Counted from the stretch's first letter, positions 9,399 to 21,465 are shown. The stretch is DNA of 64,000 nucleotides from Tiliqua scincoides (GCF_035046505.1 NC_089821.1:94686632-94750631), one strand, 5' to 3'. Translations and numbers: made by a program. Notes: generated from the sequence alone by a model not told the origin.

Positions 9399-11827
9399 TA
9401 CATAGCGGATAATGAGAACAGAGGTACAGATAATGAGAGAAGGTAGTAATTCTGCCCCTCACAGATAAGCAAATTCGAATGTAAAGGGAACTGACTGTGT
9501 GTGTGTATATATGTTCCTGAGCACTTTTGCATGAAGTCTAGAAACTAGCATTTGTTTTCAAAATGAAAACTGAGCCTCAGGATGCCACAGTACACACTAT
9601 GTAGCAAATTTCACATACTTGGGTGGCAGATCTAGAGGCACACGCAAACCTGTGCTCTGACAGCCTCTTTCTGCTTCCTCAGACATTCATGTATTTGATC
9701 ATACTTTGAACCTGGTATTGTTCTCAATGACACACACAAGTTCATCTGCTGGCACTGATTCCTGTTTGGAGAACTAGTGTTTATCTAATCATACCGTACA
9801 GAAATGACAAAACAAGCTTTTTGCTGCCAAATGTTTTTTTGTTCTCTTTCAAAAGCTGGCTGTCATAGAAAGCCTGCTCTAATGCTGCGTACTATACATG
9901 TGCGATTTGCAGGATCACCTTATTAGCGCAGCCAACAGGTTTGCTGAAAATGTCAAAATAGACAGAAACCACAAATCAGCTATGGAGCGCCACGACAAAG
10001 TGCAACTGGGTTTCATGTGCTATGTGTCCCCGAATCATTCTCTGGCCACTTCTGTTATGTTACAAAAGCTCAGGTTGCTGCGATGACCAAGTGAGAGTGA
10101 ACTCTGTCAATCCCATTCAGGAAATTCATCACATGTAACTAGGAGCTTTTACTATTTTCAGTTCTCCAGTATCATTGCTGAGAAGCTTCTTTTGCTTTTA
10201 GACTGTCATCTAGCCTAATTTCATTTGCCAGCTTGATGGACTTAGCAGCGATGCTACATTGCCCCTCATTTTAATTTTCTGACTTCGAGATAACTCTGCA
10301 CACAAGGAATCGAGTGCATTAGTTACACTGATTACACTGCACACGCAGCTATATATTAGTGAATTTACTCTCTGGAATAAATGATTGGCATCGTTATTAA
10401 AATGATATCCAGTTCAAAGCTCTCTTGTGGGCACATACTGTAGTAACACTAACAGCCCAAGTCTGTTCTAGAAAGTCCTGAGTGGGTTATTTGGTTGCTT
10501 TATTATACAAGCGTGGGTTATTGCATAGTATGTGTCTGTTTCTATGCATGGTTCTGCCTGTGTGTTTTGAGACGGCATGTTCATATTTTATTTAATAATT
10601 TTTTTAAAGTCTGTTTTGGAAAGTATATGAAATGAATCAAAAATTAATTTTGTTCCTTGTTGTACATGTGGGGAAAATCCCTCCAGAAAAATAAGGGGCA
10701 CCCCACAAGTTCAGAAAGGCCGTCTCAGAGGGCTATGAAGCAAGCCTGGGCCTGCAGTCAGGCAGTAACCTTAATCACAGGGAGGAGTGGAGCAGAGCAA
10801 CCACATTGCTTCCCCAGAGGGAAGGCAGCCCACAAAAGTTAACTGACCAGCCCGTGCTGGCTCATGGCTTTGGTGCACTCAGGGAAGGGAAGGGAAGGGA
10901 AGGGGGACACAATCAGTCCTGGGTGCTGCCTGGCATCATGGTCCTTGGGTGGTGGCTGAAATGGGGATGACTTAACAGAACATCAGTGGGTTGATGCTCC
11001 ATAAGCCAAAAGCAAGATAGTGGGCAAAGAGTGGGGAGCAAAGAACACAAGTTTCTAATGCTTAGGGTTTTAATAGACTGTTTCCCCATAGAATCCTATG
11101 AGATCCTTCGTGGGATGAGTCTACCACGGAATCCTCCTTGGCTAGGTGAGGACACTTGCAGGTTCTGCTTTTGTCTTTCACGCCCTTTTGAGGGTTCAGT
11201 GGTTAATTTGAAAGTCCGCTGACTTGTAAACAAGCCTCCTGGATTGAATTTTGTTCAGGGGTTTTGTGGGGACTGTTGGAGTCGGGCATCTTTCTATGGT
11301 TTAGTTAAACTTGTTTTTCCCAAAGTCAGGAGCTCCTATGTGACAGCTGCAATCACAAGGTTGAAATCTGCTGTTTCAGCAGGATATGTGAATTTAAAGC
11401 CAGTAAACTCTAATTGAATTTGGAGTTGACCAAGTCCATGATTATCTGGAGCAGGCAGAGCTCAGTTATATTGGGGGGGAGGGGAGATGATTACGTGTAT
11501 TGATATGCATTGGAGACTACAAATCACAGGAAAGAAGGTTATTGGGTCATATGCAAAATATGTGTGAAGGGCCTAATTTTGTTATAGGCTGTCTGCAGAA
11601 AGAGCAGTCAATTTGTGTAGACAATGGAAAAAGGAAAATGCTGTGAATGGTGTAATCATGAGCACAGTACAGGGCAGGTGAAGCCATATTTAATATTGAG
11701 TATTTAAGAGATTTGCTTCTAAAACTATTTGCAAAATATTAGCACACAAAATGTGTTTATTATACCAGGTTGCTGCAGGAGAGTCAGGGTGGGATATGTT
11801 CAAAATATAGCCCAGTAGCTTCCCCAT
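9399..11827. other. mostly unique DNA; possible conserved non-coding segment near 9.88-10.42 kb
   Basis: There is no repeat signature between about 9.9 and 10.4 kb, and the stretch has several homeodomain-type TAAT cores and motifs such as GAATCGAGTGCATTAG. Conservation cannot be tested here. A GGGAA array of about five units lies at 10883-10906. A weak tRNA-like stretch near 11195-11260 was too diverged to call. Confidence 0.3.
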
Positions 11828-12143
11828 CAGGGCTCTCCAGACTCCGGCCCACGGGCCGAATCCAGCAGGCTTCCTAAGCCCTCTCCCGCATGAATGACCG
11901 TTCCACAGAGGAGCCTCTGCAAAGTGCCTCCATGCACCCCCATTCTTTGTTGCATGCAGCAGCTTCTGGCCTCCGACACCCCAGCAGGCTTTGTGCCCGG
12001 ATTACTGGGCAGAAACAACTGGATGCAGTGAAGAATGGGGGTGCGCGGAGGCGCTTTGCGGAGGCTCCAGCGGAACGGTAACTGCCGTCCACACCGGGGA
12101 GACCTTTGCCGTCGCGCAGCGGTCTCTACTTTGGAGACCACTA
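11828..12143. mobile_element. hAT-like MITE, GC-rich
   Basis: The left end CAGGGCTCTCCAGACTCCGG is inverted at the right end (TTTGGAGACCACTA). Internally, CTCTGCAAAGTGCCTCCATG pairs with GCGGAGGCGCTTTGCGGAGG. The interior GGCCCACGGGCCGAATCCAGC resembles reptile hAT MITEs. No clean 8-bp duplication was seen. The short open frames here are by-products of GC content. Confidence 0.6.
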
Positions 12144-13191
12144 AGCTACATGATTAAAAAAAAACCCAAACCTGAAGTGTAAATTAGTGACCCCCCCCCC
12201 CCACAGGCCGCTGCTGAAATCATCAAAAACTGGATTCCTTTCCTTGGATAAAGAATGTGTCAGCAAATAACACATTACCTGATAAAATGACTTCAGGGAG
12301 AAAGAAATGCCTGCATCAGTATATCTTTAAAGGTATTTTATGATGCAGTGAAAAATAAAGCACTGCAGTGCTAGATGCTTTAGTAATGAACAACTACTGG
12401 TCTGATAAAATGGAATTAAATGCAGTTGTTTTTGCCAAAAGTGGGATGCAGCAAACTTGACCTCAATAGGGAAAGCAAGCATGTCTTCACATGGGACACA
12501 CAGGGTTTCTCCTCCCCCCTCTTTTAAACCTATACTAGGCTTAAACAGACCTCAGATCTCTTGGGAGAAGTTCTATTTAGCTCAGTGGCAATTATTGCAG
12601 CCTGAAGCTACTGACTCATCCCCTAACTGTTCTAAATTATGCAGAAATCTGCTTTTTGTCTCTCCCAAAATGTAGAAGAATAAGATGTGTGAATGTGTGT
12701 GGGGGAGGGGGTGTTGTCAAGAATTATTTGATGGAATTGCATGTAAATGCACAGAATAAATATATTCAGACCATCGCACAACAACTGTGAGATGATCCGT
12801 GGAGAGAAGCTGCACAAACATGAAATGAAGACAAAAATCTCATTTTCACCCTGGACATTTTTTTTTAATCCCCACTTGGAATTAAGCCTGTTCTAGAAAG
12901 CAAGTGTCTGCAGTATTTGGGACAAGAACAATAAATCACACAGTAGAGGAATGTGCAACAGACTTGTCTTTTGACAGTAGACACACAAGAGTGAGCTTGT
13001 ACCCAGTGTGTGCCACGCTCTCTTCCTGAGGATGTTGACAGCAACTTCTCACTGTGCCAGTATTGTTTTGTTTTTTTTAAAAGGGTCCACATCACTAATA
13101 TAATCCCCTTTTAACAATTATATTAGGACAAAATGAGCACATGTGGGAAGGGTGGAGTGACACCACAGCAGCAGAGTTGTTCTCTGACCTA
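12144..13191. other. unique sequence with a 12-C tract
   Basis: No gene recognised. A C12 run lies at 12191-12202. Confidence 0.35.
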
Positions 13192-13545
13192 CATGCTTAC
13201 CTGGGAGTAAATCCCATTGAAATTAATGTGACTTGCTTCTGAGTAGATGCTCGTAGACTTGCACTTGGGCAGTCCAACCCTACCTAAATTTTCCAGCACC
13301 AATGCAGCAGGGCCAGCACAGCTTGTGCTGTACTCTGTGGGGGAATTTTGCAGTCTGGAGGTCTTCTCGAGGCAAGGGACAACTGCCCCAAGAAAAGCTC
13401 CAGCCAGCTCAACTGGTCTAGTTGGACTTGTGTCTGAATGAATCTTTGTTGGTGGACTGGGCCCTAGAAGGATATGGGATGTGCTGTTGCCACTGATTCT
13501 GCCTCCTCCTGGGCCTGATCCACCCAACCCTACCACACAGCAGGT
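13192..13545. mobile_element. short MITE followed by a CCCAATCCTA-family interior
   Basis: ATGCTTACCTGGGAGTAAAT and CTTGCTTCTGAGTAGATG (13192-13246) are the core of the short AATCCTAT MITE in reverse. From about 13262, CAGTCCAACCCTACCTAAAT and TCTGTGGGGGAATTTTGCAG match the interiors of the elements at 31.4 and 52.0 kb. Confidence 0.45.
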
Positions 13546-13569
13546 GCAGGCACATCTCTCCAGGTAGAT

Positions 13570-14470
13570 GTGGCGTCATTTATTAGCACTCATTGGGAAT
13601 GGCTGTTCAATCAGTTTTGAAACTCATCTAACAGTAATACCATCTAGCCCATCTTTTACTGTTTTATCCACAAGGATCATGGGAGACTTTGTTAAATGTT
13701 TGCTGAAATCTAGGTAGAGTATAGCCATTGAATTCCCATGATCTACTAGACTAGTCACTCTATTAAAAAAAGAAGAAAGAAAAAAAAGACGAGATTAGTC
13801 TGACTTGACTTGTTCTTAACAAACATGTTGGGTCCTAAAGATCACCCCACTATTTTCTACATTCTTACAGATATTTTACTTAACACTCTGTTCCAGGATC
13901 TTTCCATACATTGTCAGCAAACTGACCATCAGATCCTCCTTTTTCCATTTTTAAAAGACATTTGCTTACTACCAGTCCTCTGACAACTCACCCATTCTCT
14001 AGGAGTTCTCAGAGATTTACAGTCAGTGATACAAATATCACATCCAGAAATCCAGCACTATGGGTGTAGATCATCTTGTCCTAGCGACTTACATTCATTT
14101 AAAGTAACTAGATATTCCTTTGTCTTGTGGGAAACAGATGCAAAATAAGTACTGAACAGTTCTGCTTTTTCTCTGCAATCCCCTACTATTTCACCATCTT
14201 CTCCACACCGCAAGCCTACCACTTCCTTGATTTTCAACTTGGTTTGGATACAGCCAAAAATACCCTTTTTAGCATCCTTCACAAGCCTTAGTCCTATGAT
14301 GCTTTAGCCTTCCTGACACCATCTCTGTCACCCTGCAGGTGCAGGGTATACTTGTGTACTGATCCTTTGTCCACTCTCCCTCCTTCCACTTCTTGTACCT
14401 GTTCTTCTTGCTTTTCAAATAACTCTTTCAGACAGCCCGGTTCCAAGTGGATGTCTCTGAGCTGTGGCTT
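13570..14470 (-). mobile_element. CR1-group LINE fragment, decayed
   Basis: The minus strand reads, in shifting frames, KRYKKWKEGEWTKDQYT, KEKAELFSTYFASV-like text (14140-14200), then RT block 1 text QTNLVFF..RVTSLVDHGNS and AILYLDFSK (about 13700-13800), then KDGLDGITVR. This order (linker, RT fingers, palm YLDFSKAFD) is that of CR1-type ORF2. It has several frame breaks and no catalytic FADD, so it is an old fragment of about 900 bp. Confidence 0.8.
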
Positions 14471-15008
14471 TAGCAGTCACTCGGAAAAACACACAGACTC
14501 TGAATGAATAGCATCTGCGGGGAAATGTTTTTGCATAGTGGTTCTCAGCTTATGGGGAGCCATTCATATACAAAAGCTGCCCCAGGCAGAATTGAACTGT
14601 TTGCTTACCACTACAAGTCCAGAAATGTTTGTGCTGACATGGAAAACAGTCTGATCCAGTCCATGGAAGCCATTTTACACAAAGGGCCCACTGTGAACTG
14701 GGAGCTGTTGTGCAATCAAATCAAATGCACCTGGGAGTTTTTAGTGCATCAGTCAATTTCAGGTGGGAAAAACATGGCTGCTTGAATGAACCTTTAAAAA
14801 GTGTAGAAAGGTAGCATTTTCCATTCTGCCAAAGAACTCTGAACAGCAGAAGCTGGCAAACATGTTAGTGAGTCTAAGAATATTCTAAAACAGTCACTAA
14901 TTCCTGAAATGAAACACAATTGTGACCGTGCATACCTGTCTTTTTCACCTATCTGTCTGTGACATGAATGAAATTGAAGGAGCAGATGTGCAGGATTGTG
15001 GCCATAGG
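14471..15008. other. unique sequence, no gene seen
   Basis: A 93-codon open frame lies here, but it has no motif and no repeat relationship that I recognise. Confidence 0.3.
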
Positions 15009-15016
15009 CCTTAGAT

Positions 15017-15579
15017 CAGGGGTGTAAAGCATAAGGCTCACAGACTGGATACGGCCTGTAGAAGCTCTTTGTGAAGCCCACATAATAATTAGGCTCTCCC
15101 AACATTGCTCTTTCAGCAGTGCTGCTTCTGCTCTGGAAGGGTGAGATGGAAGGAGGCCTCAAAAGGTAAGGAACACTATGAGGGAAGGGGCAGGCCAAGA
15201 GGGGGAGAGAGGGAGGTTCTGCTGAGATGCTGGGAGAGCCCAATTATAACATGGGCTACCCTTTCAGCAGCAGCAGCAGCAGCAGCAGCCGCCATCTACT
15301 CAGCTGCTGAGCTGCAAAGGGACACCTTGGCAGAAGCAGTGCTTCTGAAACAGCAGCCCACATGAAAATTGAGCTCTCCTAAAATAATTGGGCTTTCCAA
15401 TATCTTGAAAATATGATCAAGATTTCCATATTTTCCCATCTGTCCTTTGCTGCTAATGAGCTCCTAAATAAAAAGTACTTATTTCTAGTCATCATCTGCT
15501 TAACGATGTCACTTTTGGCCCTCAGTATGCACCATGAATGCTGTTTGGTCCACTGCATGAATCAAGTTTGATACCCCTG
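15017..15579. mobile_element. hAT-like MITE, GGTGTCAAA-terminus family
   Basis: It begins CAGGGGTGTAAAGCATAAGG and ends AAGTTTGATACCCCTG. The flanks CCTTAGAT (15009-15016) and CCCTAAAT (15580-15587) match at six of eight positions. The interior shares GAGAGCCCAATTAT with the copies at 6649 and 32092 and contains a CAG run (about 15266-15288). It is in the opposite orientation to the 6649 copy. Confidence 0.8.
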
Positions 15580-15587
15580 CCCTAAAT

Positions 15588-15980
15588 AATTTCTGGATCA
15601 TTTCCAGAAGCTGACCATGTACCACATGATTTATCTGCTTGAACCCATCAGCTTTCAATCACCTGTTCTGTAGATGAGGGATGTAGAGGGATCATGTCTG
15701 AAAAAGATGGCTTCTAAGACTGTTTTTCTTGGGGCAAAGTAATCACAGCTGCCTCTTCCACTAGCACTATAGCATTATATTCCAGGCCTGATTCTTACTG
15801 GGAAATCTAACAAATTGTTACATAGGATCCTTAAATGAGTTGCCTGACTGGCAGGCTGGTACTCCTGAGGTGCAAAGACAGGGCTAAATTAATGATCTCA
15901 TTGCCACCTGCTGAGCCTTGAAGGTCATACAGAAACAATCCACTCTGCTGTCCTTAAGTTGGGATACTCATAAGTTGGGG
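15588..15980. other. unique sequence
   Basis: Nothing recognised except a short TAAGTTGGGATACTCATAAG motif at the right edge, which belongs to an unclassified repeat. Confidence 0.3.
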
Positions 15981-16184
15981 CAGCAGCATAGCTATGGGGG
16001 GGCAGTACGATGTTTTGCAGGGTGCATCAACAAGCTGTGTCAGCTACCACTCGTCCTCACCATCAGAGCCATTCTGGGCAGCAACTGCAAAGTAGAGGAG
16101 ACTTTGCTGTCACCTCCACTTTGCTATGGCCACCTCTACAATGGCCTGAGTGTGCAAGCAAGGGTGCGTAGCTGCAACTCCCTG

Positions 16185-16377
16185 GATATTGGATCTCTTT
16201 CACATGTGGTTTTAACTTGCAAATGGTTTGACGATCTGCGTTTGCAGTTTCTCAGGCCAATTTTGTCTTCCATACGTGGGTCAGGGGACTTTCTGCTTCA
16301 TCAGTTGCTATTAGGAAAGAATGAGGCATGTACACGCCAGGTTGCAAAGCTTCTGTATGCAATTTTGAGGAGGCGTG
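16185..16377 (+). mobile_element. LINE ORF2 C-terminal fragment
   Basis: The translation GSLSHVVLTCKWFDDLRLQF followed by RPILSSIRGSGDFLLHQLLL and RQVAKLLYAILRRR resembles the C-terminal SxxHxxxxC and hydrophobic-helix region of squamate LINE ORF2 proteins. It is only about 64 codons and the clade is uncertain. A MITE starts directly after it at 16378. Just upstream (15984-16020), CAGCATAGCTATGGGGG is a GTAGCTAG-type MITE terminus. Confidence 0.5.
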
Positions 16378-16690
16378 GTCAGTGGCATCACTAGGATTCG
16401 CATCATCCGGTGCGGGAGGCCTGCGCATCACCCCATGCAGTGGGCGGGGCAATGCCCCAGGTGGTGGGCGTGGTGATGTAACATCACCCTGCCCCCACTG
16501 CTTTTTAGGCTGTACCTTTTGTTAGAACACAGATATTTCAATGTGGTTTGTTTCATTGCATTCTGCATGAAATTACACATTGATTGATATATAATATGAT
16601 GGTATTATTCTTCCAAACTCTGATTTTAGTGATTTTGAAAACTTGTAGAGTCACACACACACACCCCTGTGTCAACTTACTAACAACTGA
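16378..16690. mobile_element. MITE, GGCATCACTAGG-terminus family
   Basis: It begins CAGTGGCATCACTAGGATTC, continues with a GC-rich section, and then AACACAGATATTTCAATGTG and GTTTCATTGCATTCTGCATG. The same interior occurs at 21.6 and 42.1 kb. The right end is degraded (GAGTCACACACACACACCCC). Confidence 0.65.
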
Positions 16691-16691
16691 T

Positions 16692-17046
16692 TGCAGCAGT
16701 TCTCAAACTTTTAGCACTGGGACCCACTTTTTAAAATGACAATCTGTCCATTGGAAGTGATGTCATGGCCAGAAGTGACATCATCAAGCAAAATAAAATA
16801 AATAATTATAAATAATTAAATGAAAATAAAATAAATAATTAAATAAGGGGGAGCCAGTCTTGTTCCACCAAGTGAGTCTACTCTGAAGTAAGTCCTACTG
16901 TGGTCAATGGGGCTTACTCTCAGGAAAGTGTGGGTAGGATTGCAGCCTGTGAGCCCAATCCTATGCATGTCTACTCTGAAGTAAGTCCCATAGTGGTCAA
17001 TGGAGCTTACTCTGTAGTCTGCCTGCAATAACAACCCCCCCCCCCC
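16692..17046. mobile_element. hAT-like element with two short AATCCTAT MITE units
   Basis: GCAGTTCTCAAACTTTTAGC and GGAAGTGATGTCATGGCCAG mark a common reptile hAT MITE. Two copies of the short unit follow (about 16862-16945 and 16950-17020), each with TACTCTGAAGTAAGTCC and GTCAATGG.GCTTACTC. A C12 run closes the segment (17035-17046). Confidence 0.55.
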
Positions 17047-17184
17047 AAAGAATCAGTGAGATTTCCAGCCTTCCCTAGTGCCCAGTTTAAAGTTCTTCTA
17101 TTTCAGGCATATCAAGATAAAGACCCACCTGCAAGTACAAAATAGAAAACATTTCCCTTACCATTTGAAGCCTCTTTTTTTGTC

Positions 17185-17680
17185 CTTTTCAGTGGGGGGG
17201 GGGGGAAGAGGCTGCCTTCTGGAGCATTTGTTGCGCTCCAGTTCCATCAGATCGGGACCATTCTGGGGTCCTCACATTCCCCTTTGCCTGGCCTGACCAC
17301 CAGCCAAGGCACGTCTGCCTACTCATGAGTAAACGTGACCGTGAGGCTGCTTTGCTTTCTATAGGGCTCAGTAGACTTGCAGCTGGGAGGGAGGAAGGGA
17401 CGTCCTTCTCTGGTGTTCTTGGAGGCTGCATTCATTGGATCAGGACAATTCTGATGTTGTTTGGAGCCCTCTCTGCCTGCCCTTTCCGACGGACTATGGC
17501 AAGTATGCCTACTTCCAAGTAAACGCGTGATACGGCTCACTTTCACTTTCCATAGGGATCCAGGCATTTTTTCTTTCTGTTTTTTTGGCCATAACTTTTG
17601 AAGGAAATGGGCTATTTCACTTTGGGCTTTTGCATTGCATTCCACTGGACATTCCACATCCAACGGTGTATGACATGACA
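17185..17680. mobile_element. MITE-family segment with two diverged tandem units
   Basis: ACTCATGAGTAAACGTGACC (near 17322) and ACTTCCAAGTAAACGCGTGA (near 17512) start two related blocks about 190 bp apart, both reaching CTATAGGGCTC or CCATAGGGATCC. CATAACTTTTGAAGGAAATG and TTGCATTGCATTCC link it to the interior of the 21.6-kb element. Ends are unclear. A G12 run lies at 17194-17205. Confidence 0.4.
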
Positions 17681-17689
17681 GGGTAGCTC

Positions 17690-18993
17690 CTAAAGCCGCA
17701 ATTTTAGCCAATAAAGGTTCCCGAATCTGAATCTGCTATTGCCACCTGGAATGGCTCCAATGGCAAGGGGAAGAGGCAGCCGACACAGCACATTGAGCTC
17801 TTACTAGTTCTATACGTTAATCTCTCCCAATCCCACTTTGTTAAATGAAGTTTAAAAAAAAAAGCTAGCATTTCTATACAAATTAAAGACCTTTCATTAT
17901 CTGAGATTGCAGTTAAATTTTGTAAAGAATTACTAGCTGAACATAGCCACAAGAATCAGATTGGTTTAAAAATCTTGCCATAATTTTCTTTGGCATCTGC
18001 AAATATTCAATTGCATATGTCCTGCGACATAAAAATAACTTGCTGAAATTAGTATTTTTGAAAGTATGGTTAAGAAAAGAATTAGAAACTCCCTTCCTGA
18101 ATGACTTATATTTTGAATTCCTTTATACGTTTCTATATCCTTTGCCCATCCACTTCACTTTTTGTCTTCATATTTTTTTCTCTCAAGGTATTATTTTTGT
18201 CAGCCCTCTGAAATAGTGATGCTCCCCCTATAGGAATTTTCTTAAACTTTCTTCCTAAAACCCCCAAGATCTGAATGTATTGTGTTGATTGAATGATAAT
18301 GCACAGCTTGCTAGCGCATGTGTTCTCCATTTGAGCTTAATCCTGTGTAAGTGTGCATAAGCTGGCAACCTCAATCAAGGTCAAACCAGTATTAGCTCTT
18401 CTGGCAAAAATACATCTTTCATATTGAAAATAAAAGCAAAGCAAAGGTTTTGGTTGAAAATGGAGCAAGTTCCGACCCTTGCTTAGGACCAAAGCCATAT
18501 GGTCAACTGATTAGCTAAAGGCCACATAACATGGAACTTCCATGATTGGAATTCCTGATGTTTTTTACATTTTTAAAAAGGAGTAAGAGGGTCAAATCTG
18601 GACTGGGGCCATGGTGCAAAAGGGGAGGTTCACCCCGCTCCACTCCCTGACCTAAACTCTCTCCATCCCAGCATTGCTACAAGCTGCAAAGGGAGAAAGG
18701 TGCAATTTTCTGCACCATATGTTTCCCCTTTTGCAACTAATAGTCACTTTTGGGGGAGGGGGCTATTTGATCAGAACCACAGCACAGAAGAAAGGTTTAG
18801 GACCCCTTTCCCTGTTTGTTGTTCCAATATGTTACACCAAGAGAACAGAACTCATCTGAAGTCACTTGTTTTTTCAGCCACAGCTGAGGAGTTTGAACTC
18901 AGACCAACAACATCGAAACCAGGTTTGCACGACTTGTGACCTGCACAGACCACCTGTTAGGTGCTTGACAACCTTCCTGGCTTTCCAGACTTA
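17690..18993. other. mostly unique AT-rich sequence
   Basis: No coding exon recognised. GCCAATAAAGGTTCCCG near 17707 could be an old LINE 3' end, but it is too short to call. Confidence 0.3.
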
Positions 18994-19558
18994 GAGCCCA
19001 ATCCTGAGCTGCCCGGATGAGTGGCTGCGGCAGCACCGAAAATGGCTGCTGCAGCATCCTGCACACCCTGCAGGTGGCACGTGGTGAGAAGGGGACTTTT
19101 GTCCCCTTCCCCTGGGTAAAGGGAGTAGCCCCGCAATGGGTGAGGTAAAAGCCTCCATGTCAGGCAGTGAGCCTGATGTGGAGGCTCAGGATCCGGTGCA
19201 GTGTCACTCTCCTGGTTCTGCCTCCCTCCCTCCCTCCCCCCATAATGCCTCCCCCCACCCTCTCCCCATCTCCTGCCTCCCCATCACGCCTCCTTCCCAC
19301 CCTCTCCCTGTCCTCCGTCCGCCTCCCCCTTCCCCTGAATGCCTCCCCCCCACCTCCCCCCACACCCCTACTTTCCTCTCTGCTGCTCGGTGGTCTGTAT
19401 GACTGCCAAGTGGCAGAGGCTAGGAGCTTCACCTGGCACTAGCCCAGGCACTAGCCCAGGTGCTCGCCTGATGTTAGGGCTCACAAACGTGCCTCACGGC
19501 ACGTATGCAACAATATGTGCTGGTGGTAAGCTGGCACACGGAGCTCAGGATTGGGCTC
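18994..19558. mobile_element. GC-rich non-autonomous DNA transposon with 17-bp perfect inverted ends
   Basis: GAGCCCAATCCTGAGCT (18994-19010) is the exact complement of AGCTCAGGATTGGGCTC (19542-19558). The flanking triplets are TTA and TCA, close to a 3-bp TNA duplication as in Harbinger-type transposons; this is suggestive only. The interior has a CT- and C-rich block (about 19220-19380) and no coding capacity. Sister copies lie at 36419-36919 and 37749-38240. Confidence 0.8.
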
Positions 19559-19599
19559 TCAGACAGGTGGTAAATACAAGAAATTTATTGAACCTAGAG

Positions 19600-19826
19600 C
19601 AGCTATTTTCAACCTCTTTTCATCTCACAGCACTACAAGGTGTTAAAATTGTCAAGGCACACCATCAGTTTTTGAAAATTGACAAAACACAGTCCACAGT
19701 CGGTGGGGGGCTCACACACCCCCTATGACCCTACTAACAAATGACCCTCCCCCAAACTTTTGTGGCACACCTGCAGAGAATTTGTGGCACACCAGTGTGC
19801 CATGGGACACTAGTTGAAAATTGCTG
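19600..19826. mobile_element. hAT-like MITE, TTTTCAACC-terminus family
   Basis: It begins CAGCTATTTTCAACCTC and ends AGTTGAAAATTGCTG. The flanks ACCTAGAG and GCCTAGAC match at six of eight positions. The interior has AAGGCACACCATCAG and TTGTGGCACACCAGTGTGCC. Four siblings lie at 30.5, 37.0, 53.6 and 60.0 kb. Confidence 0.88.
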
Positions 19827-19850
19827 GCCTAGACGATCACCATACATACG

Positions 19851-20175
19851 CAGGAGGTCTGGTCTAGAGGGTAGAGCCTCCATTTGCCTGAAGATAACAT
19901 CCACAAGGTCACCAGTTCGAGGCCACCGGCACCGTGCGACCTTGAAGTAGCTGACAAGCTGAAGCCAAGCTATTCCATCTGCTCTGAGCGTGGGAGGATG
20001 GAGGCCAGAATGTGAAACCAGATCAGAGTGAAACATCTGGACTGTTGTGGTTCTTGAAAGATAGAACCTTCTTTCAATTGTAAAAATCTCTACGGGGATT
20101 TAATCAGCCTGCCTATGTAAACAGCCTTCAATAAAGTCTTGAATAAAGACCAAGAAAGGCGGTATATAAATACCT

Positions 20176-20262
<87 letters not shown>
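19851..20262 (+). mobile_element. tRNA-derived SINE, copy 1, with TTA/CTA tail
   Basis: The head has an A box (TGGTCTAGAGG) and a B box (AGTTCGAGGCC). The body includes TCCATCTGCTCTGAGCGTGG and GTTGTGGTTCTTGAAAGATA. The 3' part is TAAACAGCCTTCAATAAAG then AAGGCGGTATATAAATACC, an L2/CR1-like tail. It ends in a TTA run (about 20178-20226) followed by a CTA run to 20262. It is very similar to the copy at 38601. A Pol III SINE with borrowed LINE tail is the natural reading; it resembles Sauria-type SINEs from memory. Confidence 0.88.
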
Positions 20263-20275
20263 TATACATAGCTAA

Positions 20276-21019
20276 CGGGCAAAGCTGCTAGGTCTGGTGT
20301 ACCCAAAAATCTGAGATTTCTCAATGAGGGTGTGGTGATGTCACAAGAGACGGGGTACTGGTAGTACTGGGGTGGAACAATAAAGGGGTGGGGTTTTGCT
20401 TACCTTGGTAGGTGACGTTTTATAGGCCTAATCTGGTACCTAACACTATCTTCACTGAACCACATGGGTTCTCTGGTCTAGTATTCACATCTCCATGTGG
20501 TTTGACTGTATTGGCTGATAAGACAAAGCAGTAAAATCGTTTATATTCAGAGGGCAATGTGAGCAATCTATTTATTTAATTGTCATTTGTAAAGGAAGCA
20601 ATTGAGATAACATTCTCCCTGCATTCACTAATAAGGAACATAGACTAGCAGCTTAGCAAACTCAACTGAACTGCGTCTCTTAATGAAAGCAGGAATCTGC
20701 TTAAACTAGCTATAAATATTTTGGGGCAGCATGAATAAAAATAATTTCTAACAAATAATTACAGCGGAGATTAAGAGATGACATATTGCAGCTTGGCAGT
20801 TGCACAGCTGGGTTTTTAAGCTTAGAGCATTATAGCAGCTCGATAGCTTGCAACAGGCAGTTATTTATTCTGCTGACCTGCTAGCAGAATTCTCCTTTGG
20901 ATTCTTTCTAGCAGAGCATTAACATTCTTATTTGTTTCTTCCATTTTCACTGTGTCTCTGTAATGCCAGTGTTTCCTGCCATACTCCTTTTCTGAACCTG
21001 CTCCACAATGTATAAGTCA
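20276..21019. other. unique AT-rich segment, possible conserved non-coding DNA
   Basis: From about 20560 to 20930 there is no repeat signature. The segment is rich in TAAT and TTTATT words with evenly mixed sequence (for example CAATTGAGATAACATTC). Conservation is untested. Confidence 0.3.
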
Positions 21020-21465
21020 TGGACTGACTGTGGGAAAGCCACATCCTGTTAGGTGGGCTATAGCCACCACCATAGTCCATGCAAGGGCAACAGCAGCCTG
21101 CTGCATGTCATCCACCCCCTTCATTGCCAATGAATCAGCAATGGGGGGCATTTGTGGCTGGATCATGGGCAGATCGGGGCAGGGAGCGGGCTGGACCAGG
21201 GTCGGTTCAGGGGTGGGAGGGAGAGGATTTTGGTGGCAGCTATGCATGGCAAGATCCTATCCCCACTTCTCAGCCTGGACCTGCCTCCAAGACTCTCGTT
21301 GGACTTAAGCTAGCTGAAGAGCTGGCATAAGTCCAAGGAGACCCATTGGAGACCTGGCAACCTATGGAAAAGTAAGTAAAAACGATTGATACTTACCTTT
21401 CCTCCATAGTGTGCAGTGTGTTCTCCATTGGCAGCACTGCATGGTCTAGTGAGAAATAAGATTGG
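21020..21465. mobile_element. CCCAATCCTA-family element, diverged
   Basis: GCAAGATCCTATCCCCACTT and the right end AATAAGATTGGGTCC match the family. The left boundary is approximate. Confidence 0.35.

Noticed and set aside
13570-14470. Host gene exon from the 74-codon frame at 14058-14282
   Set aside because: Flanking translated blocks match a CR1-type ORF2 linker and RT in order, so it is LINE remnant.
20100-20324. Poly-Ser/poly-Asn open frame
   Set aside because: Translation of the TTA/CTA tail of a SINE.
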